Assembly (NCBI GenBank): GCA_035515475.1
Contig: DATJBF010000089.1
Coordinates: forward strand, 14,658-78,657
Reading direction: 5' to 3'
Length of the DNA: 64,000 nt
DNA from: DATJBF01 sp035515475
GTDB taxonomy: Bacteria > Verrucomicrobiota > Verrucomicrobiia > Palsa-1439
Position 1 is the first letter of the stretch. Every line of letters starts with the position of its first letter. Positions 45,193 to 54,072 of the stretch are shown piece by piece. The position numbers and the translations under genes are program-made. The notes below the pieces were generated by a model. The model was not told the DNA's origin, made no database searches, and was given only the letters and a program-made list of their open reading frames with translations.

Positions 45193-46970
45193 GAACCGAC
45201 GTGAACAGCCAACGCCCAGTGCTCAACGCTCAACGCTCAACGCTTCGACGTGCGTTGCTGGTCGTGCTCGCTCTTTCGGCTTTCGTCCTCCCCGCTTTCG
45301 CCGACGTTTCCGTGACCGCCTCGGTCGACCGGAACCACATCGCGTTCGGCGATTCGGTGACCCTGACGATTTCGGTGCAAGGAACACAGGGCGGCGCGGA
45401 GCCATCGATTCCAACGGTCGATGGCTTGACTTTTGGCAGTCCGTCCACACAAAGCAGTTTTTCTTTTGTCAACGGACAGACGAGTCAATCACTCAGCTTC
45501 ACTTATCAAGTCACGCCCGGTCGGACCGGCGAGTTCACCATCCCCGCGATCGAAGTGGTGGTCGGCGGAAGAAGCTACTTTACGACGCCGATCCAGTTGG
45601 TCGTGGAAAAAGAGGGCACGCAAAGCGATCTGGGCCAAACCCTCTTTGCCCGCGTCCAGCTGCCTTCGAAGCAGGTTTACCTGGGCCAAACCATGCCGCT
45701 ACGGGTGCTCGTGTTCGCACGCGCTGACGTGCCGTTGAGGGGCTTTGGCGGATTCAGCTACGAGGCCGACGGGTTGGGCTTCAAGTTCCTGCAGAACCTG
45801 AGATCCGGCACCCAAGTCATCAACGGCGAATCCTTCAATGTCCAGGTCATCCAGGCAGCCATTTCCCCAACGCGCACCGGTACGCTGAGTTTCGGCCCCT
45901 GCATTCTGAAGGCACAACTGGCCGTGCAGAAACGCGGCCACAGCGGCTGGCCGTTTAATGACGACTTCTTCAGCAATCCATTCGCCCAGCCCGAAGTACG
46001 TGAGGTGCCGGTGACGACGGATCCCGTCTCCATCGAAGTGTTGCCGTTGCCCGAGGAAGGACGGCCGTCCGATTTCGGCGGCGCCATCGGACAGTGGCGC
46101 CTCGAAGTCACCGCCAAACCTACGGAAGTAGCCGTCGGCGACCCGGTCACGTTTACGATCAAGGTCAGCGGCAACGGCAACATCGACACCGTGCCGGCGC
46201 CGAAGCTCGGTTCGCTGGATGGATTCAAGACGTACGACCCGACAACGAAGACGACCAAGGACGAGTTGAACACGACTGGCGAGCGGGTCATTCAGCAGGT
46301 GCTCATTCCCAAGAACACCGACGTGAAAGAACTTCCCGAAGTCCGGCTCGTTTACTTTGACCCGATAGCCAAGGCTTACAAAACTGCCGTCCAATCGGCA
46401 ATCAAACTCGTCGTCAAAGCCGGCAGCGGCGGGCAAACCGAGATTGTCAGTGGCGGTAGCCGGCTGCGCTCCGAAGAAAAACTTGGCCAAGACATCGTTT
46501 ATCTCAAGGGGGACCTGGGTCCCGCGGTCGTCGTCGTCCCGCTCTACGCCACGCCTATGTTTTGGACGCTGAACATCCTGCCCGTCGTCGGCCTGCTGGG
46601 CGGAATCGGCTGGAAGCGACGCGCGGATCGGTTGCGCGGCGACGTGGCTTATGCCCGCCGCAGTCGAGCGGCGAAACGGGCGCGCAAACTTCTCGCCGCC
46701 GCGAAGAGCTACGACGATGTGCAACACGCACTGCAAAGTTACCTCGGTGACCGCCTGAACGTTGCCACCGCCGGCATTACCGGGTCCATTGTGGACGAGC
46801 AACTCGTGCCGCGCGGTGTAAACGGCGATTTGGCGGCCGAGGTGAAGGTGTGCTTCGAGGCGTGCGACACGGCACGCTTTGCCGGCAGCGGGGCGACGGA
46901 CGATGGCGTGATGGCGACGCGGGAAAAAGCGGAACGGTTGATCGATGAACTGGAGAAGAAAAAACTGTAG
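45189..46970 (+). CDS. batD: BatD-like oxygen-tolerance protein
   Basis: Protein of about 593 residues, the largest Bat protein. A signal peptide (ALLVVLALSAFVLPAFAD) is followed by repeated immunoglobulin-like beta domains (VTASVDRNHIAFGDSVTLTISVQG; TYQVTPGRTGEFTIPAIEV). A membrane helix (about 455-475, FWTLNILPVVGLLGGIGW) and a cytoplasmic helical tail end it. No ATG suits the start; GTG at 45189 overlaps the batC stop, and TTG at 45186 is possible. The leader is encoded by CTCAACG repeats (45222-45242). Confidence 0.88.
   Translation: MRTDVNSQRPVLNAQRSTLRRALLVVLALSAFVLPAFADVSVTASVDRNHIAFGDSVTLTISVQGTQGGAEPSIPTVDGLTFGSPSTQSSFSFVNGQTSQSLSFTYQVTPGRTGEFTIPAIEVVVGGRSYFTTPIQLVVEKEGTQSDLGQTLFARVQLPSKQVYLGQTMPLRVLVFARADVPLRGFGGFSYEADGLGFKFLQNLRSGTQVINGESFNVQVIQAAISPTRTGTLSFGPCILKAQLAVQKRGHSGWPFNDDFFSNPFAQPEVREVPVTTDPVSIEVLPLPEEGRPSDFGGAIGQWRLEVTAKPTEVAVGDPVTFTIKVSGNGNIDTVPAPKLGSLDGFKTYDPTTKTTKDELNTTGERVIQQVLIPKNTDVKELPEVRLVYFDPIAKAYKTAVQSAIKLVVKAGSGGQTEIVSGGSRLRSEEKLGQDIVYLKGDLGPAVVVVPLYATPMFWTLNILPVVGLLGGIGWKRRADRLRGDVAYARRSRAAKRARKLLAAAKSYDDVQHALQSYLGDRLNVATAGITGSIVDEQLVPRGVNGDLAAEVKVCFEACDTARFAGSGATDDGVMATREKAERLIDELEKKKL
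45222..45242 (+). repeat. CTCAACG heptamer, three tandem copies
   Basis: Three perfect copies of CTCAACG, preceded by related CAACGCC units. They encode part of the BatD leader (LNAQRST). Slippage would change the length by 7 bp and shift the frame. Confidence 0.75.
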
Positions 46971-46998
46971 GGCTTGTTGCCCAAACGATCTTTCGGGT

Positions 46999-47073
46999 TG
47001 TAGCTGCGCTTCTGCGAAGCGCAGGCCGTCCGTTTTCCGAATGAATTCGGCGTTTCACAGAAACGCCGCTACA
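46999..47073. repeat. REP-like hairpin pair bounded by TGTAGC/GCTACA
   Basis: Two adjacent perfect hairpins with 9-bp stems and 3-base loops: CTGCGCTTC-TGC-GAAGCGCAG (47004-47024) and CGGCGTTTC-ACA-GAAACGCCG (47048-47068). The whole is bounded by inverted TGTAGC (46999) and GCTACA (47073). This looks like a BIME/REP or small MITE. It contains the only ATG for the next gene. Confidence 0.75.
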
Positions 47074-47847
47074 CCCAGTATTCGGCCATCACGCGCCAGA
47101 AACCAAAAAATTGTCTGCTTCGGCGCACTTCTGCTGTGTGCTCGGCTTTCATCCGCCGCGCCAGTCGACGACTTCAAGGCGGCCAACAAGTTGTATGACG
47201 AAGGTAAGTTCGCCCAGGCCGTGGCGGTCTACGAGAAGATCGAGCCCAAGACGGCGTCTGTGTACTACAACCTCGGCAACGCGTGGTACCGCGAAGGCAA
47301 ACTGGGGTGGGCAATCTTCAACTACGAACGGGCTCGCAAGCTGGCCCCGCGCGATCCCGACATTCTCGCCAACCTCAAGTTTGCCGAGCAACGTCTGGGC
47401 GTGGACGACGTCAACACCTCGCCGCATGCGGTACAACGGTTCTTGCGTTCGGTCATCGCCAGCCGCACCGCCAACGAATGGAGCGCCTACGAGATGATGG
47501 CGTTTTGGCTGACCGTTCTGGCGGTTGGCGTGTACATCTTCATCCCCAAGGTACGAACGGGATTCCTCATCCTTGCCGCGGCGGGCTTCGTGGGATTCGC
47601 GGTCTCGACCTGGGCGCTCAGCGATGAAGTCATTGGCAACCGAACGGCCCCGCAAGGAGTTGTGGTGGTGTCCGGAGTGGACGCGCGGTTCGCGCCGCTG
47701 TCCGACTCGACGGTTCATTTCAAGCTGACAGAGGGAACCAATATCGTCATCCGGGAAGATCGCGACCAATGGCTCTTGGTCGAACGTGCCGACGGCCAAC
47801 AGGGGTGGGTCAAGACGGACGCCATCGGACGAGTCCTGCCTCTCTGA
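47041..47847 (+). CDS. BatE-like TPR and SH3-domain protein
   Basis: Protein of 268 residues ending the Bat operon. It has a signal-like segment (IVCFGALLLCARLSSAAP), TPR units (KLYDEGKFAQAVAVYEKIEPKTASVYYNLGNAWYREGK), two central membrane helices (MMAFWLTVLAVGVYIFI; FLILAAAGFVGFAVSTWAL) and a C-terminal bacterial SH3 domain (DARFAPLSDSTVHFKLTEG, WLLVERADGQQGWV). The first 14 residues are encoded by the REP-like element, so the native start was probably lost and replaced. Confidence 0.82.
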   Translation: MNSAFHRNAATPSIRPSRARNQKIVCFGALLLCARLSSAAPVDDFKAANKLYDEGKFAQAVAVYEKIEPKTASVYYNLGNAWYREGKLGWAIFNYERARKLAPRDPDILANLKFAEQRLGVDDVNTSPHAVQRFLRSVIASRTANEWSAYEMMAFWLTVLAVGVYIFIPKVRTGFLILAAAGFVGFAVSTWALSDEVIGNRTAPQGVVVVSGVDARFAPLSDSTVHFKLTEGTNIVIREDRDQWLLVERADGQQGWVKTDAIGRVLPL

Positions 47848-47865
47848 GGAGAATTCCCAGACCCC

Positions 47866-48194
47866 GACCGCGCTTGCCACTCAAGTATCCTCTCGACGCC
47901 TGCTACGGCACATCCACCAAGTGCAGCTACGACCGCGTACACGGCTCTGTTCCGGTGCTCCGAATCCCGAACGTCGCGTCTGAGCGCGTGAACTTCGACG
48001 ACTTGAAGTTCGGCGTTCTCAGCAAGGCCGATTTGGAGAAGGCGCTTGTCCGGGAAGGAGACATTCTCGTTGTGCGCACAAATGGCAGTGCCGATCTCGT
48101 TGGTCGTTGCGCCGTCGTTCTTTCCACCACGGAGCCAACCGCTTTCGCCTCGTACATGATTCGTTTGCGATGCGACCACAACGTCATTAATCCA
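47866..48194 (+). pseudogene. Fragment of a type I restriction specificity subunit (HsdS)
   Basis: The frame gives PLKYPLDACYGTSTKCSYDR, VPVLRIPNVASERVNFDD, then KALVREGDILVVRTNGSADLVG and FASYMIRLR. This is the core of an HsdS target-recognition domain. About 110 codons of a normal 400-residue protein remain, with no start codon, no second domain and no hsdR/hsdM nearby. It ends where the PIN gene begins on the other strand. Confidence 0.75.
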
Positions 48195-48211
48195 AGGGAG
48201 ATCTGTAACCT

Positions 48212-48604
48212 TCATTTCAACGGCTCGATCTTGCCGTTGACGGTGACCACGAACGCGGACCCGCGCGCGGCTTTCTCCGCTTCTTTGATCAGATTGGGAA
48301 AACATTTGGTGAACTTGTTGGCTTGGTCCCAGAACGGCAGATTGACCCAGCCGGGCTTGAGAAAGAAGATCGTGTGCCCCGCCTCCTTCCACGCCTTGAC
48401 TTCGTATGGATTGCGACTGATGCGAATGTCCGCAGTCACAATCACCAAATCCGCTTCCTTGGCGAGCGCGCGCATCCAGACGACATCCTCGACGTTGCCC
48501 GGGAAACGGTCTTTGAGATGGACGACCCGATGCTCCGGTCCGGCCATCTGGCTCAAGCCGTGCGCCAGTTTGGGGGCGAGATTGTTGTCGAAGAAAAATT
48601 TCAC
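48212..48604 (-). CDS. PIN-like toxin (VapC45/DUF5615-type)
   Basis: Protein of 130 residues, small PIN-like fold. The N-terminal acidic motif is MKFFFDNNLAP (Asp6), then VVWMRALAKEADLVIVTADIRI with the second acidic cluster. PIN proteins of this type are RNases in toxin-antitoxin pairs. The ATG overlaps the upstream gene's stop by four bases (48601-48604). Confidence 0.8.
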   Translation of the reverse strand: MKFFFDNNLAPKLAHGLSQMAGPEHRVVHLKDRFPGNVEDVVWMRALAKEADLVIVTADIRISRNPYEVKAWKEAGHTIFFLKPGWVNLPFWDQANKFTKCFPNLIKEAEKAARGSAFVVTVNGKIEPLK

Positions 48605-49284
48605 GCGGCGAGCGAGTGCTCGAACGCAATTGCTTCACGTACGGAAACAGGGCTGATCTCAAACCAGCGAGCCACTTCTTCCGCCGAGCCATTGGCGCGT
48701 GCACTGTGGGCCAGGACTCGGGTCGGGATACCATCGCGAAAAACAATTGGTTGGCCGAAGCTTCGCCGGGGATCAAGTGCGACCAAATGACTTCTGCCCC
48801 TCGGCCACCAGCGGGACGGCAAATCGCCTTCCGCGAACTCCAGATTCTTCAGGAAAGGTCGCGTGATTTTTCCGAACACTCTTTGGTCGCGGGCAATCTC
48901 CCACAACAGCGGTTCATCGTCCTCCTGGGGAATCTCCAGAATGATCTCGTGGCCTGCCACCATGAATCTGTTCGTGCAGAATGGATGAGAAACGCCCAAC
49001 TCGTCCTGGGCGTGACGATGCGCCAGCCGAAGAGTCCTCCAACTGACCTTCTTCCGTAGAAAGGCGTCTACAAAGCGAATCTCGACCAGATCGAGAAACC
49101 CAACGGCCAAGCTGTGATCGATGGGCTTGAGTTGTCCCTGCCAGACCGGGGCGGATCGATGACGACCATGCTTGGCTTTGAACTCATAACCCTGCAGCCA
49201 GCGGTGAATGCGCCGCGAGGAAACGCCGGTCAGCCGTGCGGCTTCTGGTATCGTATAGATCCCTGTCTGCAACAGCGTCGTCAT
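48601..49284 (-). CDS. HTH-DUF433 antitoxin (VapB45-like)
   Basis: Protein of 227 residues, start at 49284 (MTTLLQTGIYTIPEAARLTGVSSRRIHRWLQGYEF). That opening is a MerR-like HTH. A middle domain (about 50-130) follows, then a C-terminal DUF433-type winged helix (SFGQPIVFRDGIPTRVL, EEVARWFEISPVSVREAIAFEHSL). Paired with the PIN-like gene; it should bind the toxin and repress the operon. The open frame extends to 49347 without a convincing leader. Confidence 0.8.
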   Translation of the reverse strand: MTTLLQTGIYTIPEAARLTGVSSRRIHRWLQGYEFKAKHGRHRSAPVWQGQLKPIDHSLAVGFLDLVEIRFVDAFLRKKVSWRTLRLAHRHAQDELGVSHPFCTNRFMVAGHEIILEIPQEDDEPLLWEIARDQRVFGKITRPFLKNLEFAEGDLPSRWWPRGRSHLVALDPRRSFGQPIVFRDGIPTRVLAHSARANGSAEEVARWFEISPVSVREAIAFEHSLAA

Positions 49285-49495
49285 CTCGGGCTTCCTCCGC
49301 ACGGCAGAATATGCGCCGGCAAGGGTGAGATGCAAATCTAAACGCACTTTTCCGAAGTGACCACGACAGATCGTGATGTATCAGGACGGGTTGGCGATGC
49401 AGGCGCCGCCCCAACCGCATCGGGACAAGACCCGGCGCCCTGTCCGCGACGCGTTCTTGCGGATACGAGCCGATTTGGATAAGAATCGACGCGTC

Positions 49496-49780
49496 ATGCC
49501 CCTACAAGTTGAAGATTTTCAGGAAGAGATTGCTGCCGCGGTGCGCCAGTACGACAAGTTCGTCGTCTGCGTCGAGAAGACACCCGATGAATTCCTCAAG
49601 AGCCTGCAGTCGTTAATGGCCAAGGCCATCGATGCTTTCGAGAAGCGCGCACCGGGTCTGCGTCACGGCATCGCATTGGATCGCCACGTCACCATCATGC
49701 TCAGCGAGAACAACAGCGCCCGCCCGCTCTGCGGCATCTATTTCAATCTCCACTCCCCATTCCGCAAGAAACCACACTAA
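49496..49780 (+). CDS. Small conserved-looking hypothetical protein
   Basis: Protein of 94 residues from the ATG at 49496 (MPLQVEDFQEEIAAAVRQYDKF); the frame is open from 49373, but the extra residues are Arg/Pro-rich. The body is amphipathic and helical, then beta (GIALDRHVTIMLSENNS, LCGIYFNLHSPF). No signal or membrane segment. Unrecognised. Confidence 0.5.
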   Translation: MPLQVEDFQEEIAAAVRQYDKFVVCVEKTPDEFLKSLQSLMAKAIDAFEKRAPGLRHGIALDRHVTIMLSENNSARPLCGIYFNLHSPFRKKPH

Positions 49781-49804
49781 CCGCCGTCGCGCCACGCACG
49801 TCAC

Positions 49805-50722
49805 TCAAGCGACCGCCACGAACCCGCGTCGCATGAGTCCCATCAGACAGGTGTACGCCTCGAAATCCGTTCCCGGGAAATTGTCGATCGCCGCCTCCAG
49901 CAAACCGTGGTGCAACACCAGTTGGAAGAGCTGGATCTCTTCCGTCGCCAGGTCGCGCAGGCTCCCGGGCAGCGGATCCGCCACGGCCAACCGCGCCCCG
50001 CGATGCGGCAGCTTCGACTCCAACAACCGAATCTCATCCAGTTGCCGCATCCCCTCCAGCACCAAGGACGTCGTCGACTCGGTGATCTCCTCGAGCACAT
50101 CGGGCCCCGCCAACGGGCTCAGGTCGAACGTTCCTTCGGTCCAGGTAAACATGCGGTAAAACGCCTTGTAAGCCCGCACGGTCGGATAGCCTTCCAGTCC
50201 CGCAGAATAAACCTGCCCCTCGCGCAGGTAGATTCTCCCCACCGTCGGACCCGTACGGATCGTCAGCACGCCGCTCTTGCGCGAATTGGCGAACAACTGC
50301 AGCAAGTCGGGCAGCGGCATCTCGCGAATCGAACCGGCGATCAGCGGAGCCGTGGCTTGCGGCATGCCCGCGGCTCCGCGCCGGGCCAGTTCGTCGGCTG
50401 CCGACAGCGACTGCACGCCCGGATCACCGTGGGAATTCAACCGGATCTTCGAGGTGCCAATGACGATTTCATCGCTCTCCTTGAGTTCGGCGTTCCGGAT
50501 GCGCGCGCCGTTTACGAACGTACCGTTCTTCGACGCGAGGTCTTCAATCACGATCTTGCCGTCGTGCGTGAAAATCCGCGCGTGCTTGCGCGACACCTTT
50601 TCGTCGAGGAGCAGCAGATCCACGTCGCTGACGCGGCCGATCACGATGTTCAGATCGGGCGGTAAGGGAAACTCACGGCCCTGGTCTTTGCCCGCCACGA
50701 ACGAGAGGACGTATTGAAGCAT
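49805..50722 (-). CDS. FHA - DUF4388 protein
   Basis: Protein of 305 residues. An N-terminal FHA domain (about 5-100: IVIGRVSDVDLLLLDEKVSRKHARIF, ASKNGTFVNG) binds phosphothreonine. A DUF4388 domain (about 125-225: GSIREMPLPDLLQLFANSRKSGVLTIR, GRIYLREGQVYSAGLEG) precedes a helical tail. Proteins like this act in Ser/Thr-kinase signalling or motility control in delta-proteobacteria and PVC bacteria. It follows the MFS gene by 66 bp on the same strand. Confidence 0.9.
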   Translation of the reverse strand: MLQYVLSFVAGKDQGREFPLPPDLNIVIGRVSDVDLLLLDEKVSRKHARIFTHDGKIVIEDLASKNGTFVNGARIRNAELKESDEIVIGTSKIRLNSHGDPGVQSLSAADELARRGAAGMPQATAPLIAGSIREMPLPDLLQLFANSRKSGVLTIRTGPTVGRIYLREGQVYSAGLEGYPTVRAYKAFYRMFTWTEGTFDLSPLAGPDVLEEITESTTSLVLEGMRQLDEIRLLESKLPHRGARLAVADPLPGSLRDLATEEIQLFQLVLHHGLLEAAIDNFPGTDFEAYTCLMGLMRRGFVAVA

Positions 50723-50788
50723 GGGCTCCTGTGGTACGTTGTCTGGCTACCGTTCACTGCAAAAACCGTACCGGTGCCCCCAGCCGAA

Positions 50789-52057
50789 TCAAGCCGCCGG
50801 GCCCATTCCCGGCCGTCCCTGCCGCGCCCGGAGCGCCAACGCCGCTACCACCGCAATGGCGATCGAGCCGACCCCCAGCCACAACAGAATCGTCGGCGCC
50901 GGCGTCTCGCGGAAGAACGCCGTACCGAATTGCAGCCAGAATGCCACGATCATGGTCGCCGAAGTCAGTGCGCCGCGCGCGGCGAACACGGCGCCCCGCC
51001 GTTTCTCGTCGACTTGCTCCTGCAACTTGGAGTCGATAGGAATCATCAAGGGTGCCGCAACCACGCCGAGGACAACCAAAACGGCCGCCGCCAGCCACGG
51101 ACTGGTCATCCGGCTCAGTACCACCAGCAACGCCCCGCACATCGCCAACTGGACAACGGGCAGCCACGTCGAGCGCGTCCATCGTTTGGCACGGCCGATG
51201 ACGAACATCCCCAGCCCCCCACCGGCTCCCACCGCCACGAAGAGATAACCGAACCCACCCGTGCGCAGGCCCAGCCCACTCGGCGGATCCGTCATCGCAA
51301 ACCCCACGAACGCCACTGCCAGCACGCTCAGCACAAACGCGAACACCGCCGTCAGCACCACCAACGGAAGCGCCGTCCGATGCGTCCACAGGTAGCTCAG
51401 TCCGGTCCGCAACTCACCCCAACCGCCCTGCGGGTGCGCGTGCTCGCCGCTGGTGGTGGCGTGCGGCTGCATCCGGATCGTCCACACCAGAACCACGCTC
51501 ACGACATACGCCAGCGCATTCGCCAGGACCGCCCATTCGGGGCCCATCCTCTCTGCGAGGAACCCGCCCACGCCGCGTCCGCCCACGCCCGCTACCGCAA
51601 TCGTCGCCGTCAGCAGTGTGTTGGCTTGGATCAACTGTCCGGCGTCCAGCAGGTTCGGCAGGAGGGCAAAGCGTGCGGGATAGTGAAACGTCGTGACCGC
51701 GCCATTCAGGAAAATCACCAGGTACACCACCAACAACCCGCGCGATTCCATCCGCCCCGTGACGACCGGCCACAGCCAGGCCGCGATGACGACCACCGTC
51801 ACTGCGCGCAACGCATCGCTGAGCATCAGCACGCTGCGCCGTTGCCAGCGATCCAGATACGCAATCGCCAGCGGCCCCAGCAATAGCCCGGGCAGCGACA
51901 CCGCGAACAACATTTTGGCCGTCTCCGTCGCCACATCGTATTGGTTCGCGCGGAAATACTCGATCAGCCCCATCTGCATCACCGCGTCGCCAAGAGTCAA
52001 CACCACCACGGCAATCCATAACCGGCGGAATCCAGTATGTTTCAGGACGTCGCGCAT
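50789..52057 (-). CDS. MFS transporter (EntS/MFS_3-like)
   Basis: Polytopic protein of 422 residues with about 12 helices. It begins FRRLWIAVVVLTLGDAVMQMGLIEY, then has the typical loop LLGPLAIAYLDRWQRRSVLMLSDALRAV (MFS signature between helices 2 and 3). A second half repeats the plan (FAFVLSVLAVAFVGFAM). The group contains exporters of siderophores and macrolides. The ATG at 52057 directly abuts the RluA stop. Substrate unknown. Confidence 0.88.
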   Translation of the reverse strand: MRDVLKHTGFRRLWIAVVVLTLGDAVMQMGLIEYFRANQYDVATETAKMLFAVSLPGLLLGPLAIAYLDRWQRRSVLMLSDALRAVTVVVIAAWLWPVVTGRMESRGLLVVYLVIFLNGAVTTFHYPARFALLPNLLDAGQLIQANTLLTATIAVAGVGGRGVGGFLAERMGPEWAVLANALAYVVSVVLVWTIRMQPHATTSGEHAHPQGGWGELRTGLSYLWTHRTALPLVVLTAVFAFVLSVLAVAFVGFAMTDPPSGLGLRTGGFGYLFVAVGAGGGLGMFVIGRAKRWTRSTWLPVVQLAMCGALLVVLSRMTSPWLAAAVLVVLGVVAAPLMIPIDSKLQEQVDEKRRGAVFAARGALTSATMIVAFWLQFGTAFFRETPAPTILLWLGVGSIAIAVVAALALRARQGRPGMGPAA

Positions 52058-52804
52058 TCAACCGCGCTCCTGGCGCGGCAAACTGTGTTCTTCGATGAAC
52101 GTCCGCATGTCTTCAGGCCCTGGCGCGCGAACCGTGCACTGTTGACCGTGGCGCGGATGATGGAACGATACGCACTCGGCATGCAACGCGTGCCGCGGCA
52201 ACAGGAGTTGCTTCAACATGTCGGTCGTCACACCCCTCTCGATGAATTGCAGGTACAACGTCTCGTCCGGCCCGTACACTTTGTCGCCCACAATCGGATG
52301 GCCGAGCCACGCCAGGTGCACCCGCAACTGATGCGCCCGGCCCGTCCGCGGCCTCAGGCGGACGACTGTGAAACCGTGGAGTTTCTGTTCCACCTGGAAC
52401 TCCGTTACGCTCGGCTTGCCGGCCTCGCGATCCACCACGCGCTTCGTGTACACGACGGAGTTCTTCCCGACCGCGATTGGTTGGTCAATCACGCCATTCG
52501 CCTGCTCGAAGGTCCCCCAGCAAATCGCCAGATATTGTTTCTCGATTTCACGCCGCAACACGGCCTGGCCCAGGTTCCGAGCCGCCCGCTCGTCCTTGGC
52601 GACGACCACCAGCCCGCTCGTCTCGCGGTCGAGACGATTGATCATGCGCGGCGTCCGCACCCCGCGTTCCCGCAGCCATTCCGCGAGCGACCCGTACTCG
52701 GGCCGTTGCGCCGAATGACACACCATGCCACCGGGTTTGTCCACAACCAGAATGTCGTCATCCTCGAAGACAACTTGCGGGACGCCAGTTCGAATCGTGC
52801 GCAC
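52058..52804 (-). CDS. RluA-family pseudouridine synthase
   Basis: About 248 residues; start assigned to GTG at 52804, since the upstream frame lies inside the glycosyltransferase gene. It contains DDILVVDKPGGMVCH, the catalytic loop MINRLDRETSGLVVVAK (catalytic Asp), and RTGRAHQLRVHLAWLGHPIVGDKVYG. There is no S4 domain. It modifies rRNA or tRNA uridines; the site cannot be told. Confidence 0.92.
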   Translation of the reverse strand: MRTIRTGVPQVVFEDDDILVVDKPGGMVCHSAQRPEYGSLAEWLRERGVRTPRMINRLDRETSGLVVVAKDERAARNLGQAVLRREIEKQYLAICWGTFEQANGVIDQPIAVGKNSVVYTKRVVDREAGKPSVTEFQVEQKLHGFTVVRLRPRTGRAHQLRVHLAWLGHPIVGDKVYGPDETLYLQFIERGVTTDMLKQLLLPRHALHAECVSFHHPRHGQQCTVRAPGPEDMRTFIEEHSLPRQERG

Positions 52805-52868
52805 GACGGATGGTAGCTTCGGCGGAAACCGACTGGCAATGAAAAGCGCCGCCGGCGTGGTTCGCGCG

Positions 52869-53999
52869 CTAGAGCACACCGGCCCGCTCCAGAATCGATT
52901 GCAGTACCTTCGGCGCGGCGAAGCGATCCTCGGCCAACTTGCGGGCAGCGCCACAGTGCGCCGCGTAGTCGCCGTTGATGGATTCGATCCCGCGCACGGC
53001 CTCCTCCAAGGTCGAAAACGCCAGCAACCCACGACCCGTGGGCAGATACTGGCTGAAACCCGTGTCCTGCACCAGCACGGGCCGGCCCGACGCGAGGTAG
53101 CACGCCGTGCGATCGCTGAACCAACCACTCCTGGTCCTGACGTAACCGTTCTTCGCCACGCTAAACTCTGCCCGCGAACCTTGGATGTAGGAGCGAAACC
53201 CATCGCGGCCGCCCGCGGCCCGATGCGGATCGACCAACCGCCAGCCGGCGTTGCGCAACGCCGTCAAATCATCGGTCTCCGACTCGTGAATGAGCAGCGC
53301 CAGTTCGATCGGTTGGGTCGTCCTGCCCGGAAGCTCCACGAACCGCAAGAATTCTTCACGCTTCGGCCAGTACGTCTCGCCGTCCCACACGGCGCCCTGT
53401 CCGCGCCATTGACCGATCGTGGTGAACTTCGCGGCAGCCGGGTCCGGTTGAACCGGCCAATACTCCGTCGCCACCGGCGGCAGGAACGTCTGCCACTCGA
53501 TCCCACGCAGCGGAATCGAAAAACCGTCCCCGCCAACGTTGAGGCCGACGGTGAAGAAAACATTGTGCTTGCTGAGGCCCAGGTCCCACTGGTGCGCCCA
53601 GACGTGGGTGAACCCGGGATCCAGATCGAAGAACGCGCGGCGCTGGATGCGCCGCAGCAACTCGTCGTCCTGGAGCGCCCCACAGAGATTGATCAGCAAC
53701 ATGGCATCGTTGCACAACGCCTGGACCTGACGCGCCGGCATTCCAAACACGTCGCGCTTGTCGTAAAGCACCGCCCAGTGCTCGTGGAGTCCGTATTGCT
53801 CGCATTGCCCGCGAAACCCCTCGACTCGTTCCTCGACTGACAGCCCCGAGCCCTTTTTCGGCGGCCCCAACGTGTCGAGCCAGAAACCCTCGAATCCCAA
53901 CTCGCGCAACCCGGCAAGATAATGCAGATTCAACCACTGCATCCCGCCGCCCTCAGGGTAACCGGCGCCCCAGCCGCTGGTGACGATGACTTTTTTCAT
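52869..53999 (-). CDS. GT-B-like glycosyltransferase
   Basis: Protein of 376 residues. It starts MKKVIVTSGWGAGYPEGGGMQWLNLHYLAGL, typical of family-1-type glycosyltransferases; the C-terminal half has GYVRTRSGWFSDRTACYLASGRPVLVQDTGF and GRGLLAFSTLEEAVRGIESI. That is the donor-binding and final helix pattern of this family. It precedes the RluA gene in an envelope-flavoured minus-strand cluster (ABC exporter, PyrD upstream). Acceptor and sugar unknown. Confidence 0.82.
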   Translation of the reverse strand: MKKVIVTSGWGAGYPEGGGMQWLNLHYLAGLRELGFEGFWLDTLGPPKKGSGLSVEERVEGFRGQCEQYGLHEHWAVLYDKRDVFGMPARQVQALCNDAMLLINLCGALQDDELLRRIQRRAFFDLDPGFTHVWAHQWDLGLSKHNVFFTVGLNVGGDGFSIPLRGIEWQTFLPPVATEYWPVQPDPAAAKFTTIGQWRGQGAVWDGETYWPKREEFLRFVELPGRTTQPIELALLIHESETDDLTALRNAGWRLVDPHRAAGGRDGFRSYIQGSRAEFSVAKNGYVRTRSGWFSDRTACYLASGRPVLVQDTGFSQYLPTGRGLLAFSTLEEAVRGIESINGDYAAHCGAARKLAEDRFAAPKVLQSILERAGVL

Positions 54000-54045
54000 G
54001 CGATGCCTGTCCTACTGCGTGAAACGAACCCTCTTACTCGCTCGT

Positions 54046-54072
54046 GAGACCCTTCGCTGCGCTCAGGGTGAC
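54046..54072. repeat. Short GC-rich repeat-like element at a gene end
   Basis: GAGACCCTTCGCTGCGCTCA followed by GGGTGAC, with CCCT...AGGG arms. It overlaps the last codons and stop of the ABC exporter gene. It resembles a dispersed element of the form CCCTTCGCTGCGCTCAGGG that I recall from many GC-rich bacterial genomes; only one copy is in this window. Confidence 0.35.
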
